This document shows positions 1 to 9,302 of a DNA stretch of 64,000 bases, piece after piece (position 1 is the first letter of the stretch; each line of letters opens with the position of its first letter). This DNA comes from an uncultured Mycoplasmatota bacterium (GTDB lineage Bacteria > Bacillota_I > Bacilli_A > RF39 > UBA660): contig CANOWY010000004.1 of NCBI GenBank assembly GCA_947571135.1, positions 1 through 64,000 on the forward strand, read 5' to 3'. The position numbers were made by a program, and so were the translations under genes. The notes under the pieces were generated by a model that saw only the letters and a list, made by a program, of their open reading frames with translations, made no database searches and had not been told where the DNA came from.

Positions 1-2
1 TA

Positions 3-1073
3 GACTATAACGTAAACTTAGAAGTAATGGAAACAGAATCTAGAATAGCAAGTAAAAACATAGCAACAAAAGTAGATGAAAACGCTAAGAGTATTTTAAG
101 TAACAATCCAAGTGCACCAATAACCTACCAAGAAAGCGATTATACCGCAGTAGAAGCCTATACGATACATAGTGGAAGTATAAAGCCGTATGAAAGTGTC
201 GAACATGAGGTAAGAATATGGTTAGATGAAAGTGCAGGAAATGATTCACAAAACGGAACATTCTATAGTAAAGTTGTAATTGACGCTAGACAAAATCAAG
301 TGGTAGCAGAAAAACTAATTAGCAAAATTTCTTTAGGAAGTTATATTAATATGAATCCTATTTTAAATTCCTATCAAATTCCTTCTAATATGACAGGATA
401 TAGTTCAGTACAAGAGATATATCCAAGCGAATTAAATTTATGGCAGGTTATTAGTATAAATGAAGATGAAACGATAGAAATGGTTTCTGCTTATTTATCA
501 AGTACTTTAGTTTATATTGGAAATTATAATCAATTAGTAGGAACATTACAAAACATTGCTACTCAATATGAAAACGATATGTATACCATCTCATCTAGAC
601 ATATGGGATATAATGGGCAAACATACATAACACCTACTCCTAGTAGAGAAATATGTGGTGAAGGGTATGGTAGTAATTCTGTTGGAAAAGAACATTTAGG
701 TTGTGGAGATAATTTATATCAAAAGGATTTCAATTTAGTTAAAAATGCCATAGGAACTACGGCAGCACCCGTAATTGATACAGAAAACTTCGCAAGTTAC
801 TGGTTAGCGAGTAAAGATTATTATTCGCCTAATGTTTGGAATAATGGTTACAATATGACTTTATGGCCACGTTTTATAGACAATACAGGGACTTATCAAT
901 ATCCACAATGGGAGAATAATAATTGGTTTTATACAGAAAGTACTGGTTATACTCCTTCCACACATAAACCAGGATATCGCATTCGTCCGATTTTAACACT
1001 AAAATCAAATGTATTATATGAAGGTGGGGAAGGAACACAAGAAAATCCCTATCGAATTAGCATAAATGAATAA
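3..1073 (+). CDS. C-terminal part of a surface or pseudopilin-like protein (5' end outside window)
   Basis: The reading frame is open from the first bases of the window, so the ATG at 27 is probably internal and the true start lies upstream. About 357 residues are visible, rich in Asn, Tyr, Thr and Ser, as in exported proteins. The C-terminal third has a YWLASKDYY segment, two Cys pairs (around residues 210-235) and a final GYRIRP-ILTLKS stretch followed by GGEGT..NPYRI. I associate this ending with large extracellular proteins of gut Bacilli that often start with a prepilin-type leader; that is from memory and the N-terminus cannot be checked here. The next gene overlaps its end by 8 bases, so the two are probably co-transcribed. 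Function unknown. Confidence 0.6.
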   Translation, partial: DYNVNLEVMETESRIASKNIATKVDENAKSILSNNPSAPITYQESDYTAVEAYTIHSGSIKPYESVEHEVRIWLDESAGNDSQNGTFYSKVVIDARQNQVVAEKLISKISLGSYINMNPILNSYQIPSNMTGYSSVQEIYPSELNLWQVISINEDETIEMVSAYLSSTLVYIGNYNQLVGTLQNIATQYENDMYTISSRHMGYNGQTYITPTPSREICGEGYGSNSVGKEHLGCGDNLYQKDFNLVKNAIGTTAAPVIDTENFASYWLASKDYYSPNVWNNGYNMTLWPRFIDNTGTYQYPQWENNNWFYTESTGYTPSTHKPGYRIRPILTLKSNVLYEGGEGTQENPYRISINE

Positions 1074-1293
1074 TATTAATTTAAAACAAATTAGAGAAGA
1101 AGTGGGTTATACCCAAAAAGAACTAGCCAATTTTCTTGGAATAAAGCAACAACAATATTCAAGATATGAAACAAATACAACAAAAATGGCAGTTGCTACA
1201 CTTCTGCAAATACTAGATATTTGTGGTTATCAATTTAAAATCATTGAAAATAATCAAGATAGTAATTTACAAAAATCAAAAATAAGAGTATAA
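1066..1293 (+). CDS. Small XRE-family helix-turn-helix regulator
   Basis: A 75-residue protein with a Cro/C1-type helix-turn-helix in residues 5-60: LKQIREEVGYTQKEL, then LGIKQQQYSRYE, then a third amphipathic stretch. That is the whole fold, so it is a DNA-binding domain with a short polar tail. The ATG at 1066 overlaps the stop of the upstream surface-protein gene by 8 bases, which suggests translational coupling. It may regulate its own operon, like many stand-alone XRE proteins, but no operator is evident. No toxin partner was recognised next to it; the following ORF is unknown. Confidence 0.8.
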   Translation: MNNINLKQIREEVGYTQKELANFLGIKQQQYSRYETNTTKMAVATLLQILDICGYQFKIIENNQDSNLQKSKIRV

Positions 1294-1313
1294 TGCAAAA
1301 TAGGTGAAGAGGG

Positions 1314-1703
1314 ATGTTTACAAATACTACTTTTAAAAAGTTTAATATTGCAGAAAAAGAAAAACTAGTGGGGAAAATAGAAGTAAACGATGTATTAGTT
1401 TCTAAAACCAAATTTGATACGCCAATTACGAGAGAAACAAGTAGCAAAATGATTACAAAAGTTGGCAATCGAGATTATGAAAAATTACAGAAATTCATAA
1501 TTGATTGTATGAAAGATTACTATGAAAAAATGATGAGTGCATCTACCAATTCAGAAAAAAATAGAATGCTTACAACCTATACACACTTATATGAAATGTG
1601 GAAAGAATTATATAATGCAAAGAAAAGTAACAATATTGTAGAAAAAGACAAAATGTATGATTTATTTTCTTATGAACTTTATGTATTAGGTTATAATGAA
1701 TAA
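1314..1703 (+). CDS. Hypothetical protein, 129 aa
   Basis: Starts at the ATG at 1314 after the sequence aggtgaagaggg, a good ribosome-binding site, 20 bases downstream of the XRE gene. The protein is soluble, Lys/Asn-rich and predicted mainly helical, with a central segment YEKLQKFIIDCMKDYYEKMM. No signal peptide, membrane segment or motif was recognised. It could form a pair with the XRE regulator just upstream (the arrangement resembles regulator-partner modules), but nothing in the sequence proves this. Function unknown. Confidence 0.6.
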   Translation: MFTNTTFKKFNIAEKEKLVGKIEVNDVLVSKTKFDTPITRETSSKMITKVGNRDYEKLQKFIIDCMKDYYEKMMSASTNSEKNRMLTTYTHLYEMWKELYNAKKSNNIVEKDKMYDLFSYELYVLGYNE

Positions 1704-1737
1704 AGAGTAAAAATAAATATCGTTTTTACTTTTTTTG

Positions 1738-1746
1738 TGTTAAAAT
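1738..1746 (+). promoter_or_regulatory. Extended -10 promoter for recD2
   Basis: TG-T-TAAAAT, 20 bases before the recD2 start and after the preceding stop. The -35 region is not recognisable, as usual for extended -10 promoters. Confidence 0.5.
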
Positions 1747-1765
1747 TCATTTAGGTGAATACAAG

Positions 1766-3958
1766 ATGGAAGAAATAAAAGGCAAAATAAGACAAACAAT
1801 TTATAAAAATGAAAACGGCTTCTTTGTAGGTACTTTTAGAATAAAAGAGACTTCTAGTGAAATAATGCAAGAGTTTGTAAATAAAACCATTACGATAAGT
1901 GGAACAATTCTAGATCCAAATGAGGAAGAAACTTATCTCTTAAACGGCGAATACGCTAGACACGAAAGGTATGGTTATCAGTTTAAAATTAATAGTTATG
2001 AAAAGGAAAAACCAACGAGTAAGGATGCCGTCGTTGAATTTTTAGCAAGTCCATTAATCAAAGGATGCGGAGAAAAAACAGCACGTAAAATTGTCGAAAC
2101 TTTAGGAGAAAGTGCAATTGATTTAATCAAAGAAAATAAAAACAATTTATTTTTAGTACCAGAAATGACTGAAAAAAAGGCAGACAGCATTTATGTATCC
2201 ATTTTAAATCATTCATCTAATGATGATTTAATTATCGAATTAAAATCGCTAGGTTTTTCTATTGGAGATGCTACAAAAATTATAAAAAAATACAAAGACA
2301 AAACAAGTGTATATTTGCATGAAAACTTATATCATTTTAAAAAAATTATAGATTTTAATAAATTAGACTATATTTATATCCAAAACTTTGATTCTGAAAG
2401 TGATGTAAGAAAAAAAGAATGTATTTTGGAAACCATGAAAAGAACTAGTGATACCAATGGAGATGTCTATTATTTTGAAGAAGAAATCTATTCTAATTTA
2501 AAAACCTATTTTAAAATAATTTTAGAGCAAGAAGAATTTAAGTTTTTATTAGAAGAATTATTTAAAGAAGGATTTATTGTGATAGAACAAGAAAGGTATT
2601 ATTTAAAAGAGAATTATATAATGGAGCATGATATAGCAAAACATTTAAGTAAAATTATAAATTTGCCTAAAAGAGAATTGAAAGATTTTGAAGATAGCAT
2701 AAACGCACTTGAAACATGTATCGGAGTTTCTTATAATTTAGAACAAAAAAATGCCATAAAAAATGCTTTAGAAAATCGTATTTCTATTATATCGGGAGGA
2801 CCAGGGACAGGTAAGACCACTATTATTAATGCTATTACGCGCCTTTATATTGAAATGAATAGCCTTTCGCCAATTGATGTTGTAACAAATATTGCTCTTT
2901 TAGCCCCTACAGGAAGAGCCAGTAAAAAATTAGCAGAAACTACCCATATCCCTGCTATGACAATTCATAGATATTTAAAATGGAATAAAGATACCAACGA
3001 TTTTGCAATTAATGAATATAACAAAAACAATCATACATTAATTATTGTAGATGAAACAAGTATGCTAGACACTTTTTTATTTGATTCGTTACTAAAAGGA
3101 ATAGGTTCCAATATTCAACTTATTTTAGTAGGGGATACATTTCAACTTCCTAGTGTAGGAGCAGGGCTTATTTTAAACGATTTAGTAGATTCATGTCTTT
3201 TTTCCTACAATCCATTAGAGCGAATCTATCGCCAAAGCGAAAACTCTTATATTGCGGATTTAGCCCGAGAAATAAAAGAACATACTTTAAGTGATACTTT
3301 TATGGAAAAAAAAGATGACTATAATTTTCTTATGACAGATTCAAAAGAGATTACCAAAATGATAAAAGAAATATGCAAAAGAAGTATTGAGAAAGGTTTA
3401 AAAACCGACGATATGCAAATACTTGCTCCCATGTATAAAGGAGAAAATGGCATAGATAACTTAAATTTGGCTTTGCAAGAGTTGTTTAATCCACCTAAAG
3501 AAGAATTAAAAGAATTAAAACTAGGTGATATTATATATCGTGAAGGAGATAAAGTTTTGCAACTAGCAAATAATCCAGATTGTAATGTATATAATGGCGA
3601 TATTGGATATATTAAAACTATAGAACTAAAGTGTAATCAGCGTAAAAAAGAAATTGTGACAATCGATTTTGATGGAAATTATGTTGAATATACCAAAGAA
3701 GATTTATATATGATTAAACATGCTTATGCTATCACGATTCATAAAAGCCAAGGAAGTGAATTTTCTCATGTTATTTTGCCAATAAGTAAAAATTATTACA
3801 AGATGCTATACAATAAATTGATTTACACTGGTGTATCACGTGCTAAAAAAAGTCTAGTAATTGTAGGAGAGAAAAACGCATTCATTATGGCTTTGAATAA
3901 TGATTATAGCAGTAATCGCAAAACAACTTTAAAAAGTGTTTTAATGCATAAGATTTAA
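1766..3958 (+). CDS. recD2: RecD2-type ATP-dependent DNA helicase
   Basis: A 730-residue superfamily 1B 5'-3' helicase of the RecD2/YrrC family, which acts in DNA repair independently of RecBCD. An N-terminal OB-like region is followed by a helix-hairpin-helix segment around residues 92-112 (IKGCGEKTARKI). Helicase motifs are in order: Walker A GGPGTGKTT near residue 345, a GRASKKLAETT segment, Walker B VDETSML near 428, VGDTFQLPSVGAG (motif III), and TIHKSQGSEF near 657 with VSRAKK at the end. Length and motif order fit the family. In Bacillus, yrrC lies in the same broad region as queA-tgt and relA. The start at 1766 follows an aggtg ribosome-binding site. Confidence 0.93.
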   Translation: MEEIKGKIRQTIYKNENGFFVGTFRIKETSSEIMQEFVNKTITISGTILDPNEEETYLLNGEYARHERYGYQFKINSYEKEKPTSKDAVVEFLASPLIKGCGEKTARKIVETLGESAIDLIKENKNNLFLVPEMTEKKADSIYVSILNHSSNDDLIIELKSLGFSIGDATKIIKKYKDKTSVYLHENLYHFKKIIDFNKLDYIYIQNFDSESDVRKKECILETMKRTSDTNGDVYYFEEEIYSNLKTYFKIILEQEEFKFLLEELFKEGFIVIEQERYYLKENYIMEHDIAKHLSKIINLPKRELKDFEDSINALETCIGVSYNLEQKNAIKNALENRISIISGGPGTGKTTIINAITRLYIEMNSLSPIDVVTNIALLAPTGRASKKLAETTHIPAMTIHRYLKWNKDTNDFAINEYNKNNHTLIIVDETSMLDTFLFDSLLKGIGSNIQLILVGDTFQLPSVGAGLILNDLVDSCLFSYNPLERIYRQSENSYIADLAREIKEHTLSDTFMEKKDDYNFLMTDSKEITKMIKEICKRSIEKGLKTDDMQILAPMYKGENGIDNLNLALQELFNPPKEELKELKLGDIIYREGDKVLQLANNPDCNVYNGDIGYIKTIELKCNQRKKEIVTIDFDGNYVEYTKEDLYMIKHAYAITIHKSQGSEFSHVILPISKNYYKMLYNKLIYTGVSRAKKSLVIVGEKNAFIMALNNDYSSNRKTTLKSVLMHKI

Positions 3959-3996
3959 AAAATATAGCATACTACTGGTAAGAGGAGTGTGTTGAT

Positions 3997-4155
3997 ATGA
4001 AAAAAATGATGATTGCTTCTAGTATAGGTATGGCTTGTGGAGCAGGTATGGTTGCCTATTTATTAACGAATAAAAGTACAAAGAAAAATGCGGACAAGTT
4101 ATTAAATACAATGATGGACGAAGCAACAGAAAAAATTCAAGCAAAAAATGCTTAA
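3997..4155 (+). CDS. Small YtxH-like membrane protein, 52 aa
   Basis: ATG at 3997 follows a strong site (agaggagtg) and the ORF ends just before a terminator. The protein starts MKKMMIASSIGMACGAGMVAYLL, a Gly/Ala-rich single membrane span, and continues with a short charged helix (KKNADKLLNTMMDEATEKIQ). This is the architecture of small YtxH/gas-vesicle-like envelope proteins of Firmicutes; the role is unknown. It is its own short transcription unit or the last gene after recD2. Confidence 0.65.
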   Translation: MKKMMIASSIGMACGAGMVAYLLTNKSTKKNADKLLNTMMDEATEKIQAKNA

Positions 4156-4175
4156 ATGTTTAGGCATTTTTTTGT
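4143..4175 (+). terminator. Rho-independent terminator
   Basis: AAAAAATGC (4143-4151) pairs with GCATTTTTT (4164-4172), followed by more T. It overlaps the stop of the small membrane protein. Confidence 0.75.
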
Positions 4176-4226
4176 TTGACTTAAAATACAAAATCAAGTA
4201 TTCTATTTTCTAAAGAGGTGTAAGAA

Positions 4227-4964
4227 ATGGAAGATTTTTTAAATGATTTTAATAATTATGTGTGTTTAACATTTTATGAAAATGTACATAGATGTGAAAT
4301 TGCAGTTTATAATGATGATAAAGTTTTATATAAAATGAACGTTCCAAGAGGGGAGGGAGAAGATATTTTATTAGCATGGTGCTTAAATTGGAAGAATCTG
4401 GAATTATCAACACATATAGACACTATTGGCTTTTGTAATCAAGATAAAACAATTGGCTTTGTTCGTTATATAAATAATCCAGGAGTAATAAAAGAATTAA
4501 AAGAGGAATTGATTCCTAAATTTTTGAGTGATTTTTTGGAAACGCTACAAAGGCAATATAAAAAAATAAAAATAAATTCAGGGTACGATTATTATCATAA
4601 GCCAGAAATAGAGATTTTAGGAGAATCTGAAGAAGAAACAGCATTTTATATGACATTTAAAACGGACATTCACAAATATTTTCCGTATGTGGTATCTAAT
4701 TATATGAATAAACATAAGAATCCTAATATCCAAGAAGCGCCAAAGAATCCTGACCAAATGTTATTAGATAATTTAGAATTTTCTTTTGCTTCTTTAACCT
4801 CAGAGCAAAGAGAATATTTTATGTCTAAAATTAGAGAAGAAAGAACTTCTTCTTATAAGAGTTTTATAACATCTTCTTTAGGTCAAAAGATAAATGAAAT
4901 ATTAGATGAGCAAGATGGTTTGCAACGTATTAGAATAAATCCGAATGTATCTGAAGATAAATAG
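4227..4964 (+). CDS. Hypothetical protein, 245 aa
   Basis: Starts at 4227 after aaagaggtgtaag. It is a soluble acidic protein with no signal peptide or membrane segment. The first half looks alpha/beta (CLTFYENVHRCEIAVYND) and the second is helical with an SLTSEQREYFMSKIREER segment. The tail ends RIRINPN, resembling the tails of the mutS-downstream paralogues (IRIRKP, IRIKLK); this is a weak similarity and may be chance. It is a single-gene unit between a terminator and the mutS promoter. Function unknown. Confidence 0.6.
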   Translation: MEDFLNDFNNYVCLTFYENVHRCEIAVYNDDKVLYKMNVPRGEGEDILLAWCLNWKNLELSTHIDTIGFCNQDKTIGFVRYINNPGVIKELKEELIPKFLSDFLETLQRQYKKIKINSGYDYYHKPEIEILGESEEETAFYMTFKTDIHKYFPYVVSNYMNKHKNPNIQEAPKNPDQMLLDNLEFSFASLTSEQREYFMSKIREERTSSYKSFITSSLGQKINEILDEQDGLQRIRINPNVSEDK

Positions 4965-5007
4965 ACAAGAAATAGCCACAAACTACTTTCTTTTTATTTG
5001 AGAAAAA

Positions 5008-5016
5008 TGGTATAAT
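5008..5016 (+). promoter_or_regulatory. Extended -10 promoter for mutS
   Basis: TG-G-TATAAT, a perfect extended -10. The upstream ATG at 5015 falls inside this box, which argues that mutS translation starts at 5036. Confidence 0.65.
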
Positions 5017-5035
5017 GTCTTCTAGGTGGGTAGAA

Positions 5036-7588
5036 ATGAAAAGCAGTGAAATAGACAAAGACAAATTAAGCCCTGGTATGCGCCAATACTATGATATAAA
5101 AGAAGAATATCCAAATGAACTTTTATTTTTTCGTTTAGGAGACTTTTACGAATTATTTTTTGAAGATGGTGAAATTGCCTCTCGTGAATTAGAACTTACT
5201 TTAACGAGCAAAAATGCAGGACTAGAAGAAAGAGTGCCTATGTGTGGAGTTCCTTTTCACTCTGTAAAACCTTATATTGAAAAATTAGTCAATAAAGGCT
5301 ATAAAGTGGCTATATGTGAACAATTAGAAGATCCGAAAAACACAAAAGGTATGGTACGCCGTGGAGTTGTTCAAGTAATTAGTAAAGGAACTATTGTTGA
5401 TGCAGAACTTTTAAGCGAGCATGAAAATAACTATATTGCAAGCATTTTAGATTTTTCTTTTATCTATGTTTTATGTTATGCCGATATTTCAACAGGAAGT
5501 CTAAACATTATGAATATTGACTTCAAAAAAGAAAAACTATTAAACGAAATCCTAACCCTAAAAATCAAAGAAGTCATTTTAAAAGACAACAACGATTTAG
5601 AACTAATAGGCCTTTTAAAAGGGACTTATGGAATTGAAGTGTCTATCTCTGATGGATTACTAGAAAAAGGATATGAAAATTTAATTGAATCTGTTGAAGA
5701 CATTCGTTTTAAAGAAGGAATTAAACATTTACTCTATTACTTAATTGTTCGAGAATTAAAAGATGTTTCTCATATTAAAAATGTAAACATCGTCCATACA
5801 GAAGACTATTTAGAAATGGACGTTCATACTATTCGAAATCTAGAACTTATAGAAACTCTACGTCTAAAAGAAAGAAACTATTCCCTAATATGGTTACTCG
5901 ATAAAACCAAGACCAGTATGGGAAGCCGTAAACTAAAAGACTATTTAATGCACCCTTTAAAAGATAAAGAAACACTTGAAAGTCGCTATAATAAAATCAA
6001 TACCCTAATTACTGAATTCATTTTAAAAGACAAACTAAGAGAACTTTTATATGAAATTTACGATATTGAACGTCTTTGTGGAAAAATCGCTTGTGGATCT
6101 TTAAATGCTCGTGATTTGCTACAATTAAAAGCAAGTTTAAAAGTATTACCAAACCTAAAAGAGATAGTACATAATTTACAATTTGATTATAAAATAGAAG
6201 AACATAAAGAAATCTATAATTTACTTGAAAAAGCCATTTATGAAGAACCGCCAGTGACTTTAAAAGAAGGGTATCTAATTAAAGAAGGGTATAACGAAGA
6301 ATTAGATGAATTAAAAAGTATTCGTAGTGGCGGCAAAAGTTTTATTGCAGACTTTGAAGCCAAAATCAAAGAAAGTACGGGAATTAAAAATGTAAAAGTG
6401 GGTTACAATCGAGTATTTGGCTATTACATAGAAGTTTCAAAAGGCCAGTTAAAAGAGATAAAAGAAGAATTGAACTGGGAAAGAAGACAAACTCTTGCCA
6501 ATTGCGAAAGATTTATTTCTCCAGAATTAAAAGAAAAAGAAGCCCTAATATTAAATGCTGAAGAAAAAATTGTGGAAATGGAATACAAGTTATTTAATGA
6601 AGTAAAAGAAATAATAAAAAAGGAATTAATTCCTTTAAAAGATACAGCACAAATAATTAGTGAGATTGATGCTCTTACTTCTTTAGCCGTTTGTGCAGAA
6701 GAATACAATTTAGTAAGACCAAAGTTAAATGAAAACCATACCATAGAAATTAAAGATGGGTTCCATCCTGTAATCAAAAAAGTAAGCAATAATACTTATG
6801 TTTCAAATGATTGTATCATGGATAATACTACAACAACTCTATTGATAACAGGACCTAATATGAGTGGAAAATCTACATTTATGAGGCAACTTGCAATTAT
6901 TATCATTATGGCGCAAATGGGTTCTTTTGTTCCAGCAAAAAGTGCTAATCTACCAATTATCGATAAAATATTTACTAGAATCGGAGCCAGTGATGATTTA
7001 GTAAGTGGAGAATCAACATTTATGGTTGAAATGAAAGAAGCGAGAAACGCTATAGCAAATGCGACAGAAAACAGTTTGATATTATTTGACGAACTAGGTC
7101 GTGGCACCGCCACTTACGATGGAATGAGTCTTGCTCAGGCAATTTTAGAATATGTAAATAAAAACATAAAATGTAAAACTTTATTTTCGACTCATTATCA
7201 CGAACTAACCGTATTAGAAAGAGAAATTCCAAGCATTCAAAACATTCATGTTTCGGCTCACGAAGAAAACGGGCGCTTAACTTTTTTACACAAAATAAAG
7301 AATGGAGCCGTAGACAAAAGTTATGGAATTCATGTAGCCCGTCTTGCCGAAATGCCTGAAGAACTAACTAGAAGAGCCAATGAAATTTTAAATCACTATG
7401 AAAGCAATACTAACAAAAATGCAAAAGACGATAAAATACAACTTACTCTTGCGTTTGAAGAACCAAAAAAAGAAGATCCAATAAAAAAATTTATGGAAGG
7501 CATTGATCCAGTTTATATGACACCCATTGAGGCCATAAACAAATTATACGAATTAAAAGAAATCATTATAAACGACAAAAAAGTGTAA
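5036..7588 (+). CDS. mutS: DNA mismatch repair protein MutS
   Basis: An 850-residue MutS that binds mismatches as a dimer and recruits MutL. The mismatch-reading motif GDFYELFFEDG is near the N-terminus (Phe-x-Glu). The connector, lever and clamp regions follow. The ATPase has Walker A GPNMSGKST near residue 605, signature STFMVEM, Walker B ILFDELGRGT near 683 and the THYHEL switch. I prefer ATG 5036 over 5015 because AGGTGGG sits 6-10 bases before it and 5015 lies inside the promoter -10. mutL, the usual neighbour, is absent from the window; three unknown paralogues follow instead. Confidence 0.96.
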   Translation: MKSSEIDKDKLSPGMRQYYDIKEEYPNELLFFRLGDFYELFFEDGEIASRELELTLTSKNAGLEERVPMCGVPFHSVKPYIEKLVNKGYKVAICEQLEDPKNTKGMVRRGVVQVISKGTIVDAELLSEHENNYIASILDFSFIYVLCYADISTGSLNIMNIDFKKEKLLNEILTLKIKEVILKDNNDLELIGLLKGTYGIEVSISDGLLEKGYENLIESVEDIRFKEGIKHLLYYLIVRELKDVSHIKNVNIVHTEDYLEMDVHTIRNLELIETLRLKERNYSLIWLLDKTKTSMGSRKLKDYLMHPLKDKETLESRYNKINTLITEFILKDKLRELLYEIYDIERLCGKIACGSLNARDLLQLKASLKVLPNLKEIVHNLQFDYKIEEHKEIYNLLEKAIYEEPPVTLKEGYLIKEGYNEELDELKSIRSGGKSFIADFEAKIKESTGIKNVKVGYNRVFGYYIEVSKGQLKEIKEELNWERRQTLANCERFISPELKEKEALILNAEEKIVEMEYKLFNEVKEIIKKELIPLKDTAQIISEIDALTSLAVCAEEYNLVRPKLNENHTIEIKDGFHPVIKKVSNNTYVSNDCIMDNTTTTLLITGPNMSGKSTFMRQLAIIIIMAQMGSFVPAKSANLPIIDKIFTRIGASDDLVSGESTFMVEMKEARNAIANATENSLILFDELGRGTATYDGMSLAQAILEYVNKNIKCKTLFSTHYHELTVLEREIPSIQNIHVSAHEENGRLTFLHKIKNGAVDKSYGIHVARLAEMPEELTRRANEILNHYESNTNKNAKDDKIQLTLAFEEPKKEDPIKKFMEGIDPVYMTPIEAINKLYELKEIIINDKKV

Positions 7589-7670
7589 AAAATTTTTCTC
7601 ATAGTCACCAAGAATAAAGAATATAGATTATAATAAACATACATCGTTTAAAAGAAAGGGAAAAATTTCA

Positions 7671-8456
7671 ATGACAAAAAATGAATCATTCCAAAATGCA
7701 GTAAAAAAAACAAGTTTATCAAAAATGATAGAGCAAAATTTTGAATTTATAGGATTTGTAGGTTTCCAAAACAAAGAAGTAATTCGTTATTTCTTACAAA
7801 AAAATATAAATGCCCTATTTGGAAGGGATAACTTTAATGAAGAAGAAATGGAAATAAGTTTTAAAGTAATGGAAGCCGACGCTCTAGATGGAAGAAAAAA
7901 AGGAAATGTATTAAAAATAAACTACGGTGGTGTAGAATATATAGTTTTTTCTCAAAATGGCCAAATTTTAAAAGGAGTCATTCCAAATACACCAATAATG
8001 TTTAAAATAACTGCAGAAAAAAATATATATCATAATCTTTTGGTAACAAATATTAACGAAGATTGTGTCTATGATTATCAAACCGTTGGTTTAGAAGAAA
8101 ATCCATATTTTGATTATCAAAAAATCATGTATACTTTAGATGGAGAAGAAACGATTACACAAGCATTTAGAGCCCAATCAATAAAAGCAAGAAGGGGATA
8201 CGATTCTTTGTTTCAGATTGTTAATATAGAAGATATCGCCATGGAAATTCCAAAAAATGAACCCAGCCAAACTGGCTTGAAAATAGTTTTGGCTAATTTT
8301 AAAAAATATTTAGTCAATTTAAAAAGCAATAGTGAAATTATAGGGCTAACCTTTTTAGAAGAACCTTTTGATTTATGTAAACATTTAGATGAAATATTTT
8401 ATATGTTAGAAAAAAAAGTAGAGGGAAAAACACATATTAGAATAAGAAAACCATAG
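7671..8456 (+). CDS. Unknown protein, first of three tandem paralogues
   Basis: A 261-residue soluble protein with a good ribosome-binding site (gaaaggg) 9 bases before ATG 7671. It shares with the next gene the block NPYFDYQKIMYT (residues about 142-153), a following D..E.I..A.RA pattern, and a C-terminal helix of the form EIFYMLEKK ending in IRIRKP. The N-terminal half has little in common with its neighbours. No catalytic motif, signal peptide or membrane segment was recognised. The three-gene tandem probably arose by duplication. I do not recognise the family. Confidence 0.65.
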   Translation: MTKNESFQNAVKKTSLSKMIEQNFEFIGFVGFQNKEVIRYFLQKNINALFGRDNFNEEEMEISFKVMEADALDGRKKGNVLKINYGGVEYIVFSQNGQILKGVIPNTPIMFKITAEKNIYHNLLVTNINEDCVYDYQTVGLEENPYFDYQKIMYTLDGEETITQAFRAQSIKARRGYDSLFQIVNIEDIAMEIPKNEPSQTGLKIVLANFKKYLVNLKSNSEIIGLTFLEEPFDLCKHLDEIFYMLEKKVEGKTHIRIRKP

Positions 8457-8490
8457 TATTAAAAAAATATAGAAAAGACAGTGATTGAAA

Positions 8491-9243
8491 ATGAAAATAA
8501 ATGATTTAATAGAGACTATTTTAGAGGAAGCAAAAGATACAGAACCCTCGGAACAAATAGAAAAGACTTTAAGTTATTTCTTAAGAAACGATATTAAAAA
8601 AGTTTTAGGACAAAATAAAGAGGCTGAACAAGAAATACAATTAAAGAAGTCAACAGAACAATATGTTGATTTTACCACAGTGCATCCTTATAACTATGTG
8701 GTATCCAAATGGTGCTTCTCTTATGAAAATAAGTCATTTATTTTAAATAGTAGTCTTAACGGAGAATATTTAAAATTAAATCAAATAGATTCTCCTGCAA
8801 GATTTACAATCGAAATAAACGATTATCTTATTAAAAATAACGTTACTTATGTAGATGGAGATAATCAGATTACGGAATATCAAAATATTATGATAGGTAA
8901 TAATCCATACTTTGATTATCAAAAAATAATCTACACAAAAGATAAAGTAGAAATGATTTCAAAAGCCTATCGTGCAAGACCAGTATGGCATAGAACAACA
9001 ATCAATAAATTTCGTCTTGAAGACTTAGAAAAAAAAGGAAAAATCTGCATGATGAGAGAAGGAAATCTATTACCATTAAAAATTATAAAATGTGTAATGG
9101 AAAGATGGAAAGAAGTAAGAAATAGAGAAAGTATTCTAGTATTAATAACAAATCCAGAAAATGACTTTTGCGATAATTTGACAGAAATCTATAATGCTTT
9201 AGAAAAAGTGACTGTAAAAAGGATTTTACTAAAGTCAAAATAA
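8491..9243 (+). CDS. Unknown protein, second of three tandem paralogues
   Basis: About 250 residues. The reading frame also allows a TTG start at 8485, but ATG 8491 is preferred because it adds only two residues of difference and no strong ribosome-binding site favours TTG. It shares NPYFDYQKIIYT, A.RARP and a C-terminal NLTEIYNALEK helix with the upstream paralogue. It is charged and soluble with no recognisable active-site pattern, and ends at a clear terminator. Function unknown. Confidence 0.62.
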   Translation: MKINDLIETILEEAKDTEPSEQIEKTLSYFLRNDIKKVLGQNKEAEQEIQLKKSTEQYVDFTTVHPYNYVVSKWCFSYENKSFILNSSLNGEYLKLNQIDSPARFTIEINDYLIKNNVTYVDGDNQITEYQNIMIGNNPYFDYQKIIYTKDKVEMISKAYRARPVWHRTTINKFRLEDLEKKGKICMMREGNLLPLKIIKCVMERWKEVRNRESILVLITNPENDFCDNLTEIYNALEKVTVKRILLKSK

Positions 9244-9244
9244 G

Positions 9245-9273
9245 AAAAAACTTTTTATTGCAAAAGTTTTTTT
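9245..9273 (+). terminator. Rho-independent terminator
   Basis: AAAAAACTTTT (9245-9255) pairs with AAAAGTTTTTT (9262-9272) around a 6-base loop, directly after the stop at 9243. Confidence 0.75.
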
Positions 9274-9302
9274 ATGAGTTAAAGAAAGAAAAGAGGTAAA
9301 TA

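Noticed and set aside
27-1073. Complete gene starting at ATG 27
   Set aside because: The frame is open to the window edge, and the residues before ATG look like continuing protein; no ribosome-binding site precedes it.
6424-7232. Minus-strand ORFs inside mutS
   Set aside because: They are shadows of the coding frame, with no ribosome-binding sites or family matches; similar shadows lie under xseA, proS, ruvB and relA.
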